DNA of 64,000 nt from Ophiodon elongatus (lineage: Eukaryota; Chordata; Actinopteri; Perciformes; Hexagrammidae): the NCBI GenBank assembly GCA_016806645.1, contig JACSYO010001980.1, positions 930,001-994,000 of the forward strand, given 5' to 3'. The first letter of the stretch is position 1. Each line of letters opens with the position of its first letter. This document shows, piece after piece, positions 12,501 to 27,100 of this stretch. Made by a program: the position numbers and the translations under genes. The notes under the pieces are model-generated. The model had not been told where the DNA came from, ran no database searches, and saw nothing but the letters and a program-made list of their open reading frames with translations.

Positions 12501-15500
12501 CCTCAGAATGAATTCAAGGCAACGTGATCCTCCAATAGTCTTGCTAGACTAGTCAAAATAATGGTGTCACAACACTATACCAGAAAATACATTTGATTTG
12601 TTCTGTTTTGTCTTCCGTTTGTCCTTTCACTTCAGGTATATTTCGACATATTGCTATTCTATTGCCATGAAAAGCTTCATAATGAGTGTGATGGGCCATG
12701 TGATTGTCTGACAGTCCTATCAATTCTATCTCTTACTTCTATACCTGATCAGATAATAGGACGCTGTCTGTGTTGTCATGCATCATGTTGACACGTCACG
12801 GTATTCATCAGATCTGATAGAGTTGCAGGGTCCTGCATCATAATGTAGTTTAAAGTTCTGTTATTGTTGAAAAACAAATTTCAAAATCAGATCCTTCCAG
12901 TTAGTTACCACTTTAAAAAGAAGCAATGCCTTTTATTGTGTGCTTCTCATCCTCTTTTCTACAATTGTGGTAAGAGCCTATATTCAACCAAACATTGCCT
13001 TACCAGTCAGCACGCTGGGTAATTATGGTAAGCTGTTAATTACTATGCGCTCTCAAGTTACTGCTAGTTGGGTCAACTGCGTAAATGCAGTTCCCTTCTT
13101 CCTTTTGTGAGTGGTGCTTCCTCCAGTTTCAAAACCTTTAATCACACACACAAGTTTTCAATTTTGCCTGCAACAGAATTTGAGGTAAAGAATGTATGTG
13201 TGTGAACTAGAGGTAACATGACTCCCTTTCAGGTGGGAGTGGTGGGTAACTGGAGCATAGATACTGCCAGTCGGCTCTACCTGTTGGCACCTGGTGGCTC
13301 TGCTTTTTATCTTCTTGGCTAGAAACGATGCCGTGGCTGACCAGACTGGCCCCCTGCTGTGCTCGCTACATGCCGAGCCAAATCAGTGGTGGTCTGAGCC
13401 TCTTTGTTGCATTCCATCTGAGGTGGCTCCAAAGAAAAAAATACTTTTGCTCTGTTAAAAGGTTGAGGCAATTTCTAAATTTGAGAAGCCACTCACAGCG
13501 AGGTGCAGATCCGTATGAGCTTCAATGGGAGTCCGTTGTAATTAAAAGTTGTCACACAACTCTTCTCCAACATAGGGCTTTATTCACCAAATGTGTTTGG
13601 CTAACTTCCTTCATTAACTTCAGAGTTTTACTTTAAAGTTGTTGCAGTCAACACCAGAGAATAGGAGTAGACAAATCTAATGTAATACTTGATTCACTGC
13701 TATCGTACCGACCATTGATCTAGAAGGTTAAATGTTGGAAATAGAACTGCAACTTCTTGATTACTGGTTCATAAGGATGGAAGAAGCATCGTAATTGTAT
13801 ATTTCAGCCTAAAGTTGGGGACTATCATCCACCCACAAATACAATGTAAGGATTAGCAATCTACTGCCCACTTCTTGGCTGTGGTTATGATAGATAACCT
13901 ACACAATCCCACAATGCAAATTCCATGTCTTATTATAGACTGAGCTATAGCGATGCCCCCAAGCCAAATAAACGTTTGCTAATAGTCCGACCACCATCTA
14001 ATGCTATCAGAATAGTTCAGTGGGTGATAGAAGTTGCTACAGAAAACATGGCAAAGGCTTTTCAACACTATGGAGTGATTCCATAGTGTATTCCGATGTG
14101 TTCCTTTAAAAGACATTTGAAACAAAAAAGTGTGTATCTTAGTAGTTTGTGTGACCGTCTAAGGAACGTGGTCCCAGTTATTACATTTAGCAAGGTAAAG
14201 CAGCACATGGTTTCTCACAGTAAAACATAGTACACATTTTCAGCTTCTATAATCTATCAAAAATCTGAATTCTATTTCTATGTAAATCCATCTCTCCTCT
14301 TATCATTCTGCTCTATTTGACATTATGTTTTTCATTGCTGATGAACCGACGTGTTTAACAATATAAAATACAGAAATAAGATAAAACAAATGAAATAAGA
14401 CTCATTTTGAAGACAAGTCTTGTGTTACACAGTGAATATACATTATATTATGGCAGAGCGGTAGCATGTTCCAACGATAGAAATGATGGAGAGGCACATG
14501 GGGGCAGCTTCAGCTGAGAGAAAGCTTTTCAGCTTGTAGGTGGTTCTGGTTTACAATAGACAGATTTTAGCTGGCAGTCAGTAGTATATCGCTCTTCCAC
14601 ATTTTTTCACAACATACATGTATGAGTCTCAGATGGAGGACAGCTGGCAGAGGATCGTCTCAGTTCTGTTGTCTTCAGTGTGGGAGGAGGCACAGCAGAA
14701 CCAGACCATGATAGAGGGGGTGAGGTGATGGCTGTATAGAATTAGACCAGTAGTTGCTGTGAAACATTCTTCACTTGTCACAGGAAAACGATCATCAGTT
14801 TGGCTTTCATGATTATGGTGTAGATGTTCTCATCCCAGTCAGAGGGTGGTGCAGATAATGATCCCCACGAGCTCAATTTAACCATTTAATAACTGTCTCT
14901 AAGGATGTCTGCAGCTACCAAACGGAGAAAAACAAGTGTATTCCCGGGTTAATCGATTTTTGGGGGGCTTTTGAAGTGTGTTGAAGGTGTAACACGCACA
15001 CCGTGTTTCATGCATAAAGCATCGCTCCAAGTCATCACTGTTGGTGATGACTCCATTCTGGCATGTTAAATTTACACAGCTGGGTGGTTTTGCAAGAGAC
15101 AGAAGCAGGAATATCAGATGTGAAAAATTACAGTTTGCCTGTAGAGCGACCTTTGAGTGCTGCTCTTGCACCTGCAGCTGAGGTGAGGCAAGGCTCTGCC
15201 ACAGGGTGTGCAGGTTTTGTTTATTTCTCGAGGAAGAATTAATCCCTGTGCTATGTGGAATGTGGAAAGTGTTTTAAGGGTGACCATAAAGTCCTACTTT
15301 CCCTGACGTTGTGCAGAGTGAACTAATTTGTTGAGATGCATTGTAGCTAACTGACACTCCTCTTTATTTTACTTCTCGCTCATGTTTTAGCTGGCCATTT
15401 CCGTTTTGAAGTGACGGTGTTGTCTTGCGGGAACAGGTGAAATCAAATATTCAAGCCGAGAGAAATCAGATACAGCAGGTTCTGTGTAGGTGTAAATACT

Positions 15501-16837
15501 ACAATTCTCACCTTGGGTGTTTTCCTAGTCGGTAGAGCTGAGGCAGTCTCAGAGCCTCAGGAGATTCCCAGTTGTGTTTGCACTTTAGTTAGACTATTTC
15601 AGTGTCAAAGCTACTGAGTGCTGGGGGGTTATAGAAGGCTGAGGACCGGATGTGTGTTGTGTAAGTGGGATCTACATTTTTCCCCACCAAATTTAGGTAG
15701 GTTAGATACCCTGCTTTCTTGATATGAGAGTAGTTATAGATGCCAGTGAATACAATGTGTAAAACGTAATTTTCCGTAGGTTCGCCTATACAGTGTGGAC
15801 AGTGTGTTACCTGAATGTAGCTAAAGGGCACGCAAACGTTAAATAAGGAAGACCATTTAGAGTGTAGTTTGAATGTGCTGCACGCGAAACAGACTATAGG
15901 GTGGAAACACATCGTTTCTACTTTGCAGAGAGTTCAAGCAGCGAAAAAAACTGTCCCCAAAGGACGTTGTCTGTTTTTATTTGTTCCTTTATTATTACTG
16001 TCAGAGTTGAGCTGCATCTATAGTTAATTATTAATAGACATTGAAGGATGTGGAGAAAAATGGGCCTTGTGATCAATAATGTTAAAAATGCAAGGTTAAT
16101 ACTAGCCTTATGAAATCGTTTTGTGATTCAGTTGCACCTTTATTGTAATTGGGCAGATCTTAATATGTTCGTGGCAGGTTCTATTAGGAAAAATGAACAG
16201 TAAATAATATGAAAGCGTGAATTTAAAACATGTGTATTTCCCTACAGACATCTAAAAAATGTACTGTGCTAATCTAGAATCATTGACATACAGAGATATA
16301 AAAGGCATCAATGCATTTTTATGACTCTGGATCGTATACTTCAGATTGCATACAGCCAAGCTTTGATAATGCTTGGTTCGCTTATGTGAAGGTAAATAAT
16401 AACAAAATTAAAAATTAAAATAAAAAAAAGCTATCAAGACGTGCAGAAAAGATGAAAACATTTTAAGTATGGCACATCTGGCTCAGCCTACAGTGTATTA
16501 GGCTTAGCACCATTTTCTGGCACTCACAGGCTCAGTGAGCTGCTATAACAGCCAGTTGTGAATAATGCCAGCACTAGCAGCTTGCTCCTCGAGTCACAGC
16601 GCTTCTTAATATTCTCTGTGAATTCGAGAAAACACTGGCATGTGTCATGGCATGTGACGCATGTAGTAGTAGAATGCGGCTACTGCCTTTGTGTGCACAA
16701 TCACCTGTGACAGAAGCAGTCATCTTACGGACACGGTGACCACAATGCTGCTGCAGGAAAGTGAACTATTTGTTAGGGATCTGCCACCCCCTGCAGATGT
16801 TGTCATGGAAACACTCTGGCTCTTTTGGGGTTCTCGC

Positions 16838-16880
<43 letters not shown>

Positions 16881-19863
16881 ATGCAGCATTAGGATGTTAT
16901 TGCTATCCTCAACACTGGTACATCACAGTTCAGGTTTCCATGCGACTCCCACGCTTACATAATACTGTAGTGGAAGGGGGAAGCCATTTACAGTATATGA
17001 TCACCATGGCAATTATGCTGCATCTATGATTGTACGTAGTGTTACATACATCTTAATGTATTGCTTGCCTGAAAATTCTGCTTAAATCAAAATAAATCTA
17101 CTTAACTGTATAAAGACACATATGCTGTTACAATACAATCAAATAAATTGGTCGAACAAACAGGAGGGTTATTATACTCTTTTTTTTTTTTTAAAGCCTT
17201 TCAATGACATGTCTGTGAATGACTGTGTGTTTCTGTGAAACCACTGAGAGGCAGCTAACATGACTTGACTTCCCCCCCTGCTGTACTTATACATGTCAGA
17301 GCCCAGTGGACTGAGAAATTAAAAGGTTTGTGTTCATTTTTTTTTCGTTTCTGTCAACTATTATTTCAAGTCAAAGCAGAACCACCGCTAAGAAATCAGA
17401 TACATATTTACATATATATACATATACTGCTGTTACGAAAAAATGTTCCCTTGCGGGATTAATAAAGTATTTATCTATCTATCTATCTATATAGTTATTA
17501 CTGTAGCAAAAGAGAGGTAAAATTGCAGCTTTTCCTTTATTTTCAACGTTATCTCCAAACTTAAAAGGTGACTGATTATTAACTTAATAAAAAATATTCA
17601 CAGATTTTCACACATGTGGCAAATTGTTGATTAGATGATAGGATATTGTTCCTATTTTAGATCATGCCTAAGGAACTTGTATCAAGAGCTCAGTCGGTTA
17701 CTTTCAGAGTGGAGTTTGGTATAAGGAGCACAAACAGAAAAACTGTGTGGATACAAAGTGTGGAACCACCCATGTATGATTTTGAAGAGGTGGCCTCATA
17801 GAAACAGATAGATAATATAAGATGGAATCTATTAATAATAATATAATCTATTTCTGTGGGTGGCCTACTGAAAATCTGTTACTCACTGATATCATATTTG
17901 ACAAGGTATAGTCAATGCCAGAGTCCCTTATTCACTGATGCATCCAAGGATAGGGTTTTCTTTTTTATAAAGCAATATCCATGGAAACTGTTGTGGGCAT
18001 GAAAAGTCTTCTTATGTGACTACAGACAAGAGTGAAAGTATAAAGTTAGACTGTGAAGAATAGCAACGTCATGCATCGAGACTATAAAAAAGAGTGTGAA
18101 CAAGGCCATGCCCACACATTGAAACACACAATACCTCTTTCTATTATGTGATCAAGACTGAGGGTTATAGCTGCATATGACGTTCACATCATTGTTCTGG
18201 AAATCACACTGTTGTACAGGTTGCTTTCTTAGACAGTTTTGTATTGATTACTGATTTATTGATTGTTTTCTCTTGTCTTTGACTTAACTATGAAGGATAT
18301 CTTTCCTGACAAAGTGACACCTTACATTGCGTTCAATCCATGACCTCCCTCTGTGCCTGTGATAATCCTGCTGATGTATTTAGCACATTGTAGATTTCCC
18401 AGGATATCCCCAACTCTCTGGGAGGATTGTTTCCTTTTTTTTAAACCATCAGCAGCACACTGGCGTGTTTGGAACGGTTTGTGTGTTCGATTTAACGCTG
18501 ACGTCACCCGGGAGCGTTGAGCCCTGCGCCGCAGTCGGTCCTGAGATGAATGCACAATATTTAAATCTAGGCTACCTGGTTCTCTCACTCCACCCTGTGG
18601 GCTCAACATGTCAGCACAACCACACACACAGGAGTGGAGAGGAACAAAACACAAATGAAAACTAAATGAGACGTTCATCTTGTGAAGGATGTGAAAACAG
18701 TTATGATAAAATGATTGTTTGTTTGTAAAGGAGAAAGGAAGTTACCTGCTATTGATGTTGCTGGTTCTCTTAAGAACGTTCCGTTTTACAATATTGTTTT
18801 ATAACTTCATTTCTTTTAAAAACATTAGACAATAAAAATATGAGGTTTTTAACTTCGGTAGTGAGACAATTTCTATTATTGTATTTTTTTTTCAGAGATC
18901 AATGAGACACTTTTCAACACTTTTCATTGTTTTGACAGCCAACCAGGAGCCATATCTGCTCTGTGAGTGAAAAAGCAACTTTCTGCTGAACACTTGGTCC
19001 AAATAACTGGTTCAAGCTCAAAACAATTAAAAAACGACATTAAAAAAAGTTGAACACTGGCATTTTAACTGTGTGCTTTCCGAGAAACGTATCAAATTGT
19101 GTTCTACTTTAAAATATTCTGTCTCAATTTAAACTTTTTTAACAGCTCCTTTATGATAAGCGGCCCTGCTTTTACCTGAATTGCCCGTATCGAACTGTCA
19201 GGGTCAAATCAATACTCTACACAGTGATTTGGGGAGATTAACCAAGTGAACAAATCAAAAATAGTAATAGTGGGTTTGTTTGCAAGCAGATCACAGCACA
19301 GCATGCCTATTCGTTTGTTGTGGATGAATTCACCATATACATGAGAAATTAGGGCAAAGGTCCAACTTGTGGTATTTCAGCTCATTTTGCAAGATGACAG
19401 AGACTAACACCGATGAAAGCCTTGAGCAGGTGTGTTGAAGAATGGCGAGCAACTTTAGCTCAAATAGCCAGCCAGTACATTTTGTAGCCATCGAGTGCCG
19501 TCCACGTGATTTGAAACATCTCAGTACCTTGGATAGCTCCTCGAGCACTTTCCTAAATATCCAACAGGGGCCGCAGTAATCACACTGTAACATGTGGTGG
19601 TGGAGCAGGCTGTTTAATGTGACCATTTAATATTTCCCAGCTTACACTGGCTCGAGATGAGTGTGTGTTCGTGTGTTACTTTGCTATTACTACAAATATT
19701 ATTTGCATGCTGCCGCTGGGCAAAATAGATACACCGTTGCTCTCTATTCAGTCCCTTTATGGCTTCCCCTTATGTTTCCAGCTGCGCATTGAGTACAAAC
19801 TTTACGGTCAATCAAATACAAAGAGAGCGAGAGAGCGAGAGAGCGAGAGAGAGAGAGAGAGAG

Positions 19864-19910
<47 letters not shown>

Positions 19911-22900
19911 AGTACAAATCATGAATGCTGCTGCCGGTGTTAAACCTAAAGGGACCGTATAGCGACAGACCGACGCTCCAAACGTGTCAAACATGGATGA
20001 TCATGAAGTTGCACACAAACATTGGACCCGAGCACCGCCGCAGTCAACCGCGAAGCCCGCCTGTTAACCGGGCATCACCCACCCCCTCCCCGTTCAGCTT
20101 CCGCGGCTCTCTTCCAGCTGTACCGTGGCTCTGATTGCGTGGCGGCGGACCGACGAGCTCTGGTCTGTGCTGTCCGTCTTGGCGTGAGGCTTTGGACTGA
20201 TGTCTCTGCCTGTCAGGAATTTAAAGTGTCTCTCGCCGGTCATGTGCCAGTGTAAGGTCATCTGCAGCAACCGGACCCTCTCCCTCATGTTCGGGTGCAA
20301 GGTAAGCCTGGGGTGCAAGCAGCCGATGGTTGCAGCAGCAGCGACTGTTGTCGAAACGCACAATGTGGACTGTTTGTATAAATGTGTAACAAACAAAAAA
20401 AAAAAGAGGCTTTTGTAAGAAATAGCGCGTTTGGGTTCGTGCCAGTTGTGGCTCATTTGAACCGCGCTTTTCTCAGCACACATCCACTAGAGTAATTAGT
20501 ACAGTGATCACACTCACCTACGGTTATCTCTAATGTCCATATGCTTTCAGGTACCAGCTTATTCACACCATACCTTTATATCAGCGCGTGGTCGCCTTTT
20601 TTTTTTTCATGCTCATAGATGGCCGATTTCCAGACGACAGCATCCTTGGCATGCATGGTTGCGTTTGGTGTTAGCTGTATTTTTTTGTTGTTGTTTTGTT
20701 TTCACCATAAATGTTTACTGATATTTAATGAATGAAACATCAATCTCTGTCCGATGTCTACTCCTTGTCGCGCAGGGCAGGTCACGTTAGGGCGAACCAT
20801 ACGGCTCACCGTGCTCATCGCTTCACATTTAGCTTCGCATCCCGGCGAAGCAAACTGCACCGTATATACATGCTTTTGACCTTGGGAAATGCACTTTATT
20901 GCTCAGGGCCACTTAAATATCATTCATCATCAGAGAAACTGTACACCACAAGAGAGGCTCGAAATCAGGTAACATGAACAGTGCCCCTACTGTTTTCTTT
21001 AAGCCACTGATGAATCCAAGCCAGGCTGCTTGTTCACAGCAAAAAAAAACAAACAAAAAAGAAGAAAAACAGGCTAATGTTTACCTTTATGTTCACAGTA
21101 TGATTTCATCCTAATTATAAGTGTCTTTTTATGCCCAAAGAGAGAGCATTCATTCACCGATTGTCCATCACATACCAGATGCCCCTCCCACACAGCTTCA
21201 GGTGTTTCCATGTATGGCAGCCAGCTCCGAGTTTCCCTCCACATGGCTCTCTAGTCTGTTGGCATTTTGAAGCCAAATCTGAGTACACTGGTCCGCTCTG
21301 TCCAGGCTTTGTCCCTGACGCTTGCCAAAAGGGATGTGTACATGTGTACAGAGCTTTAGATAATGGGTTTGTTAATTCAGTTCAGATTGTTTTGTGTTCT
21401 GATTATATCATTAGAAATGAACTAGGTGGATATTTTTGATATTTCATTAATTGTGATTATTTTGACAATTAGTCTGGTAGACAAGAACAATTTATATTTG
21501 TGAGACGCCGCTGGGTAAATTATTGTGGGTGTTTGCTTTCTGGGTTCCTGAAAGGGAGGTCCTGCTGCGTTGAGTATTACTAGCACAGATAATCCCCATG
21601 TGTCCCCTCCGCCTCACTCCCTGCTGGCTCATATCTTCTTCTGTATCTCCAGCTGAGACTCCACGCCTTCCTTGTGGAAAAAATTTATTAAAATCATCCT
21701 CCCACAAGTTGCCTCCACAGTCATCATGAGCATCCAGTGAAATAGAGCTCCACAGCAAATATCTAGCCTGTAATAAAAGCTGATTTCAATGAAAATGTGA
21801 TTAACTACTCATTTAGAATGGATTGTGCTTGGTTTGCAGTATATGTAATGCTGGTTATAGCATAACAGATCTGGCTCATAATAGTCCAGCTCATCTAAAC
21901 CACACACTTTGAATGCAAACCCTATAAATATTGGCATATTTGAGTCCTTCTAAGCTACACATGCTAATCATCCAAACATTCAAGATTAGCCTCTACTTTG
22001 TTATTTTATCAGCATGTCAACACGGACATTTATCAAGTGCCATAGTATCTCCCCTTCAAACGTGTCTAAATACCTGCTCTGTACATATTACCAGCAGGCA
22101 GTAGCCCCCAAACAGCTTGGATCCAGTCTGTCGCGAGGTGGGTTGTCATCGGTGGGATTTAATTTGGCCAGATCTTTTAGGATGTACAGTAGGAATATGC
22201 TTTTATTGCTCCATCCTGTCACTATTTATCTTTACATTCCCAGCTTCACCTTTTTGTTTTTATTCCCAACATTCTCCAGAATTACCCTATGTCTGTTAAA
22301 CATCTATGTGACAATAGCTATCACATGACTGGTCATTTCCCAAGGTGATGTTCCAAGGTTATTTGTTTTCATAGCCATTGTTCCTAAACAAGCCCAGCAC
22401 ACAGCCTCTCAGTCATCTTAAATTCAGGATCTTAATTAAAAGGGTCTTTATGTGGTTGGAAGCGTTCAGCAGTGCTTTAATGTCCTCTTTTATGCTTAAT
22501 GCTCATTGATGGCCTCACAACATTTAATCAAGACATACTGTACTGCCTCATTGAAGTCTCTCTTTACGCTACAATTCAGCGCAGTGCTTATATAGAAGGC
22601 CACACAATGTAAACTAGCCAAAGGACAGAGTTTAAATTGAAACTGGGTATTAATGTAATGAATGATTCATGACACAGGGATCAGCGTGCCTTCATCTCAA
22701 TATCAAGATCGATGATCACCTCACCCTGAGAATCGATTCTCAGACGTCTTAACTGGAAAATGGACAGGAAAACGACCTGCTCTCACTCATTACCAGCGGC
22801 TCAATCAAATGATCAAGAGTAATGATGTGTAAAATATCAGCAGGTGATATCAAAGCAGAGGTGGTTCGCTTTGCTGCACTGCAATGTGCAGTGAGTGTTC

Positions 22901-24090
22901 CTGTGTGTGAGGTGCTGGTTTTACATTTCACATCTGTACTGTAACTGTTTTTTATAGCTTGGCAAACACACACTTCCTCTTATGGATTTGATCTATTTCA
23001 TCCTGCTGTTTGTGTCATCTTCCTTTACGAGCAGTGAGCCTCAGCTCTGACAGTAAGCTCGGGGAGATGTGGAACAACAATGTGCGGTAGCAGATATTTG
23101 CTAATGCTCTGTTCAGGTCTTAGATCGGAGCATTCAGGGTCGCCTCTACTCTGCTAACTTGCTCTTCCCAGCTTATCAGCTATCTAATACTGCAGCTGGC
23201 GTTGTGTGAGCAATGGGTGTGCAGGTTGTAGGAGGAAGTAGCACACTCACAGTATAAAAACCAGCACTGTACAGAAGTGGTCCTGAATGTATCTTTCTAT
23301 AAAAGTAATGCAAAAAAATAATCATACCAGCAACCCAACAAGATTTTTCTCATAAAAGCAAACAGTATCTTACTGATAGGATGAACGCATGGGTTTTCTG
23401 CAAGAGACTAGGTTATTTAAAAAACAAAAATATAAAAACTTCCCAATATGATCCCTCACAAAAATGTCAATACATCAGAATTGAATCGGCATATTATTGC
23501 AAGATGGGTTGCCTAGTTACATGATCCGCCCCTCAAAACCTTGAGGTGAGCACATCAATGCTGGAGAAATGGTGGTGGACTACTTGATTAACCAATAGAG
23601 GCACGTTTTACAGCCAATGTTCATCACAGATACTTTTAATTTACCTGGATTGTCAGACCGTTATAACACAAGAACATAATAAATTAAAAACCCACCTCGC
23701 TAAGCATCTGGCAGAGATATGCATCATCATCCTTTGAAGCCAAATTCAGTCTCAGTGTAGCACACAGACAGAATCAAACTACTTTCCCTCCATGAAACTA
23801 ACCTTCATCATTCAAAACATAAATAAACTCTATGTCAGACCTATATTAATATTAGCTGCAGGGTGACTGCATGTAAATTGAACAGTAAGATGCGAGTCGA
23901 AGGCACGTTAACCATGTTTACAGACTCACACAGAGAAACTCCCACACAAGGTCGGTTCATTCGTTGCTAACTAGCTACAGATAAATGTGAATAAGGCAAG
24001 AGTATGGCATGTAACCAAGGTTAGTATTCATAGAAAATTATTGTCCATTATTTAGACATAATCAGTTACATGAGCCTCTTAAGTTTGTAA

Positions 24091-24135
<45 letters not shown>

Positions 24136-27100
24136 TTGCTATGTTGTGAATTTTGATATGAAGAGTGTCCTATTCTATCTTTTGTAAGTGATGCTCAAAG
24201 AAAACACCCACTGCTGCCATTATGGCAAGTTAGGTTCTATTGGAACGACTAGCCAGTCTGTGCAGTGTATTAACATGGCCTCCGCATGCATGTTTGTGTG
24301 TGTGTGCGGACAAAACAGAGGGCTGGGGGAGGGTTAACGCCACAATCCCCCACTACAAGTGCAACATACATAAAAATGTATGTACTCAGCATAAAAATGG
24401 TGTGTGCATGCTTCTGTGGCAGAGGGGGAGGGGATGAAATGATCAAGATTACTGAGCTTAGTGTGAGTGTGAGACCTGTGAGGAGAATTTTGGGGAATAG
24501 GTATCACCTGACCTGTAAACTGCTAAATCACATGAAATTTGAATTAATACTTTTTTAGCTAATTAAGTGTGGCTGCATGTTAGACCGGAAAATTGTTTGT
24601 GTTCTGTTTACAGCACTGCTGTTTGTGATTATTTATAATGGCAGTGTATCCTCAAAAACATGACGCCCTATTCTTTCTCAACATACAAGCAAAATACATT
24701 TTTGGCAATTATTTGTTGTTTTGGGTCAGTTTTACAGGGTTTAACTCAGGGTCCATTATTTTGCATGTAATTTGCCATGATTTCATTTAGTTTGATGTAA
24801 AAGCCGAACCTGGTTAAGTTCATGGTCCGCAATTTATTCTACATGTCATATGAATATCGTTCCTTTCATGACGTATATACAAATAAGCATAAACTTCCTG
24901 TGATAACAGGCTCCAGACAGACAAGACAAGATGGAAACCTCCCCCCTCACTATCCTCGGCAGAAGCACTGCAGCCAAGCACGCACCATTTATTGTATCTA
25001 TGACTCTAATTTGATTATTAAATTTGAGGATGATACATCTGTGTGGGTCTTATCAAAGATGAATCATCCCAGAGAAATGAGACTTAGAATCTCATTAATT
25101 TGGGTTAGATGAGCATAAATTAACAAGCAAATATGTAATACTGAAACGTAAGGAAGACTAAATGTTGAGTTTCTGAAACAGTGCTGAGCATGTACCCAGG
25201 GAGTACATTATATATTTTTTATGACTTTTCCTGTTTCACTGTAGTAACATAAGCCTTCTGGTGGTGAAGAAGGCCCAACAGCACATTAGGGATTTCATTT
25301 TTATTTTTAGAGAAAGTCTAGTTGTTTGGGACATTAATGCTTCACAACACGCACCGCTGGAAGTATTTTTACATGTTTGATCAAAGTTTTATTTGGATGA
25401 TTTGCGTAGTGCTACTGGGCAGGATGTGCACCTTGGTTATCTCCCTGTGGGACCAAGCGCTGATGCCGTACAGGTGACACCAAATATGAAACACCATCAA
25501 CTCTGCAGCCCAGGAGCTCCTCTGCATTCAATGATCGCCTACACAAAGCTATCATACTTGTGCTGCTGTTTTTTTTTTTGGAGCTTGATTAAAAATAATA
25601 CATTATTAATACATTATAAATCGTAAATAAGTAAAGACATCCACTCTTCCTTTCATTAGGCATGTACTCTACAAACTACACCCTTAGAAAGTCATATTTC
25701 TGTGGTTGACGTGTTTAGGTTGAAGCTTTGATGTTAATTTTCAGCATTACAATGAGATTGGAGGGACTACGCCCAACAGCAGAGTTAGATTTGGGCAAAG
25801 TGGGTGAATCTAGAGCGCCTCCATGGGGGGATAAGAAGCTTCTCTTTGTTGCAGCCCCACTTTTTGATTTAGGCTGCATGGGATTCTTACCTTAAAATCC
25901 CTCCTCGTGCAGCTGTAAGCATTCTGCCTCATGGTAAATGTAAAGAGTGTTGTTGTTGTTGCATACATAGCTACAGGATACTAACAGTTGTCAAAGTGTT
26001 GTGCTGATACACCTTGGAGAATAGTCTGAAGTTAGCATTGGCAGAAGATGAGTGAATTTTCTGTCGTCTGAGGCGTACATGCACATGAAGAAAAAAAAAA
26101 ACCAGTTGTACTGGTAGGTGTTGGCTGGCAACAGCAATTGTGATAATGCAAATGAGATGAAAGCTGTGTTTGGGGTTTCTCACTTGAAAAGACACTTGAG
26201 AGTGAAAATCAACTGAGAAGTAACAATAACTGATTTTGAAGGGTTGTAGTGGGCAAATAAATGTTCAGGTGACCATCAGGGACAAAACGTTGTTCTCTTA
26301 TCGGCCCCCTGTCAAAGTAACAATGATGTTTAGGAGCTAATGTGTCATGTTTCTTATGCACAGTCTGATTTTAAACATGGCGAAAAGTCTACAAGTATTC
26401 AGCTTAAGTGTGGCATTTTTTTAGGTGCCAGTGGGTGTGAGGGTTTTCTCTACTAACATCCAGCAGGTGTCTGGCCTACATAACATATGTAGAGGGAGGT
26501 ACAATATTTTCTATATCTAGTGATGAATGAACTAAAGCTAGAGCCTAGGTCACTGTTAAACAGGTGATATACATTAAAGTTTTTTATGTAGTCGTGTCTA
26601 CTGATTGGGCAAAGCAATGACTAATAAACAGGTTATTAAGAAGTAAGTATTAAGTACAAACCTTGTGAGGTTAAAATCAAAAGGTACAAAATTGGCTGCA
26701 GAGTCTGAGGTGATACACAGGTGAGTCAATATATTAAACTATAAGAGAAGAGTCAGATACTTTTAGTATTTGTGAAAAAAGAAAGTGATTGTTTGTATAT
26801 TCTGGATGATGATTAAAATAAGCTGTTTGGTTTCAGACAATGTATCATTAGCAGTTGGCTGAATAGGAGCAACGATGCTATGTGTTTAAACACATAATTT
26901 AAACATCTATTTATATAACTCGTTCAAATTCTGTTTAGTTAAAGCACTTTTACCAGTTCAGATTCACTTCATTGAGATGTATTGTACTGCATACAACTAA
27001 ATTCAAGCATAGTTCAGTCTGACAGCGCTGTGAAGCATCACAGAGACTTAACACCCAGCACAAAATCCCTCTGACTTCATCACAGTAGCAAATGTTAAAG

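Larger units (their letters stand above)
520..20241 (+). other. Intron 1, part upstream of exon 1b
   Basis: This is about 19.7 kb of mostly AT-rich intron. Contents I can support are a 19-bp hairpin (2979-3020), a MITE (about 3151-3450), pyrimidine-rich stretches (about 3810-4090 and 10060-10190), a weak alternative first-exon candidate (10214-10255), TG/CT/CA tracts (11045-11131, 16835-16881), a Tc1 fossil (about 11560-12390), a retroelement-like tail (17445-17490) and a (GA)n tract (19821-19909). I see nothing definite in the remainder. Confidence 0.7.

Noticed and set aside
20200..20241. Upstream in-frame ATG extending exon 1b by 14 residues
   Set aside because: Poor start context, and the family similarity begins at the ATG at 20242, where the cysteines fall at the N-terminus.
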